From Metaphire vulgaris (Eukaryota > Annelida > Clitellata > Crassiclitellata > Megascolecidae), in contig CM030837.1 in NCBI GenBank assembly GCA_018105865.1, positions 11,476,725 through 11,540,724 of the forward strand: a DNA stretch of 64,000 nucleotides. The letters run 5' to 3'. A program made the translations under genes and the position numbers. The notes under the pieces were generated by a model. It saw nothing but the letters and a program-made list of their open reading frames with translations. It was not told the DNA's origin and did no database searches. Positions 63,170-64,000 of the stretch are shown here, piece by piece (positions within the stretch are counted from its first letter, which is position 1; the number at the start of each line of letters is the position of its first letter).

Positions 63170-64000
63170 ATACAGATTGCAAAGGCTATCGACAAAAAAC
63201 TCAAACACCACGTGCGCTCTCACCGTATGGCGTTCTTACACTCGGCATAATGTCTGGCATCAGAATTGTCATCTGTACTACTATCGATTGATGACATTCA
63301 CAGTGTCCTTCATACGATGAAATTGGGAACAGCTCCAGGGTATGATAAAATTCACCCATAATTCCTAAAAAACTTAGGACCTAAGGCCTGCCAATGGTTA
63401 ATGTCTTTTTTCAATAAAATTATATCAAGTCACTCCATTCCAAAAATGTGAAAAAAACGAAGGTCATCGCTATTGAAAAACCTGGCAAGGACACAGCCAT
63501 GGCATCAAACTATCAACCAATTTCCTTATTGAGCGTCTGCTACAAGACCTTCAAAAGACTCAGACTCAATTATATTAAAACGCCTGTGGATGACATTTTG
63601 AGCCCACATCAAGCCGGCTTCAGAAAAGGTCGCAGCACTTGCAACCAAGTTGCTGCACTAACTACATTCATTGAAAATGGATTCAACAGCGTCTAAAGAA
63701 CAGGTACCGTCTTTCTGGATCTGACAGCAGCTTTCGATACGGTGTGGCATACGGGAATAATGCACAAACTATCGCTCAACTTGCCACCCTGGTTCTGTCA
63801 ACTCATGGAATTACTCCTCTCGGACAGACGGTTTTGAGTTCACTTGGAAGATGATGTTAGCTCCTGAAGATGCCAACGAAACTGTCTACCACAGTGCTCA
63901 GTTCTAACCCCTATGTTATTCAATTTGTATATAAATGACTTACCTGTCACCATCATCAGGGAGTTTGGATATGCTGACGATAATCGGCCTTGTCACTCAG
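63170..64000 (+). pseudogene. Jockey-superfamily-type LINE RT, runs off the window
   Basis: In order with stops: SVLHTMKLGTAPGYDKIHP, KTKVIAIEKPGKD, SNYQPISLLSVCYKTFKRLR, LSPHQAGFRKGRSTCNQVAA, TVFLDLTAAFDTVWHTGIMH (motif A), PMLFNLYINDLPVT (after motif B) and FGYADDN (active site) at the very edge. Frames are broken at about 63697 and again near 63830-63910, so it is inactive. The 3' part is outside the window. Confidence 0.85.

Noticed and set aside
1..64000. CRISPR arrays, operons, bacterial promoters, tRNA and rRNA genes
   Set aside because: None seen; the spliced gene and LINE content show this is eukaryotic nuclear DNA.

Overview
This window looks like a stretch of animal nuclear genome. 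It is intron-rich, AT-leaning and saturated with transposable elements. The one host gene I can support is 3-hydroxy-3-methylglutaryl-CoA synthase (HMGCS) on the + strand. Four consecutive internal coding exons lie at 17748-17873, 48236-48400, 50247-50412 and 60808-60978. Each has GT/AG borders and the codon phases match across all three introns, which are about 30.4 kb, 1.85 kb and 10.4 kb long. Exons upstream (with the catalytic Cys) and downstream are outside the window or not recognisable. The L2, CR1, RTE, Helitron, Tc1/mariner, hAT and TTAA-target elements suggest an invertebrate metazoan; I cannot name the phylum.

Layout. 0-2 kb: old CR1/L2 LINE fragments. 2.7-8.9 kb: two neighbouring cut-and-paste DNA transposons (A, and B inside an outer element), with TA/CA microsatellites at all outer ends. 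Each carries a wrecked transposase of a family I cannot name. 9-13.4 kb: two oppositely oriented LINE copies, one split by a second copy of transposon B that is itself hit by two MITEs. 13.9-17.3 kb: a nearly full-length L2 LINE. 17.7 kb: HMGCS exon. 18.5-22 kb: MITEs and a TIR element. 23-27.7 kb: one RTE-like LINE cut by a mariner element and two L2s. 27.8-31.1 kb: a non-autonomous repeat and a TTAA element. 31.5-36.5 kb: a deep nest of TIR elements with a tandem 0.9-kb duplication and a SPIN-like hAT MITE. 36.8-39 kb: hAT elements with 8-bp target duplications. 39-47.6 kb: RTE and L2 fragments cut by TTAA elements. 47.8-50.4 kb: HMGCS exons, with the first splice acceptor embedded in a threefold tandem repeat. 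50.6-58.8 kb: nested L2, TTAA, Helitron and transposon B relics. 59.7-61 kb: second mariner copy, then the last HMGCS exon. 61.5-64 kb: a MITE and LINE fragments, the last running off the end.

The elements act as parasites in introns of a housekeeping mevalonate-pathway gene. Their nesting gives relative ages. For example an L2 reading frame is interrupted at TTAA by an element that is itself interrupted by a younger L2, and one repeat is present both as an empty and as a filled TTAA site. The best candidates for something poorly described are transposon B (2.4 kb, about 150-bp TIRs, Cys-rich N-terminus, three copies here), its palindrome-studded outer host element, and the triplicated HMGCS splice acceptor.
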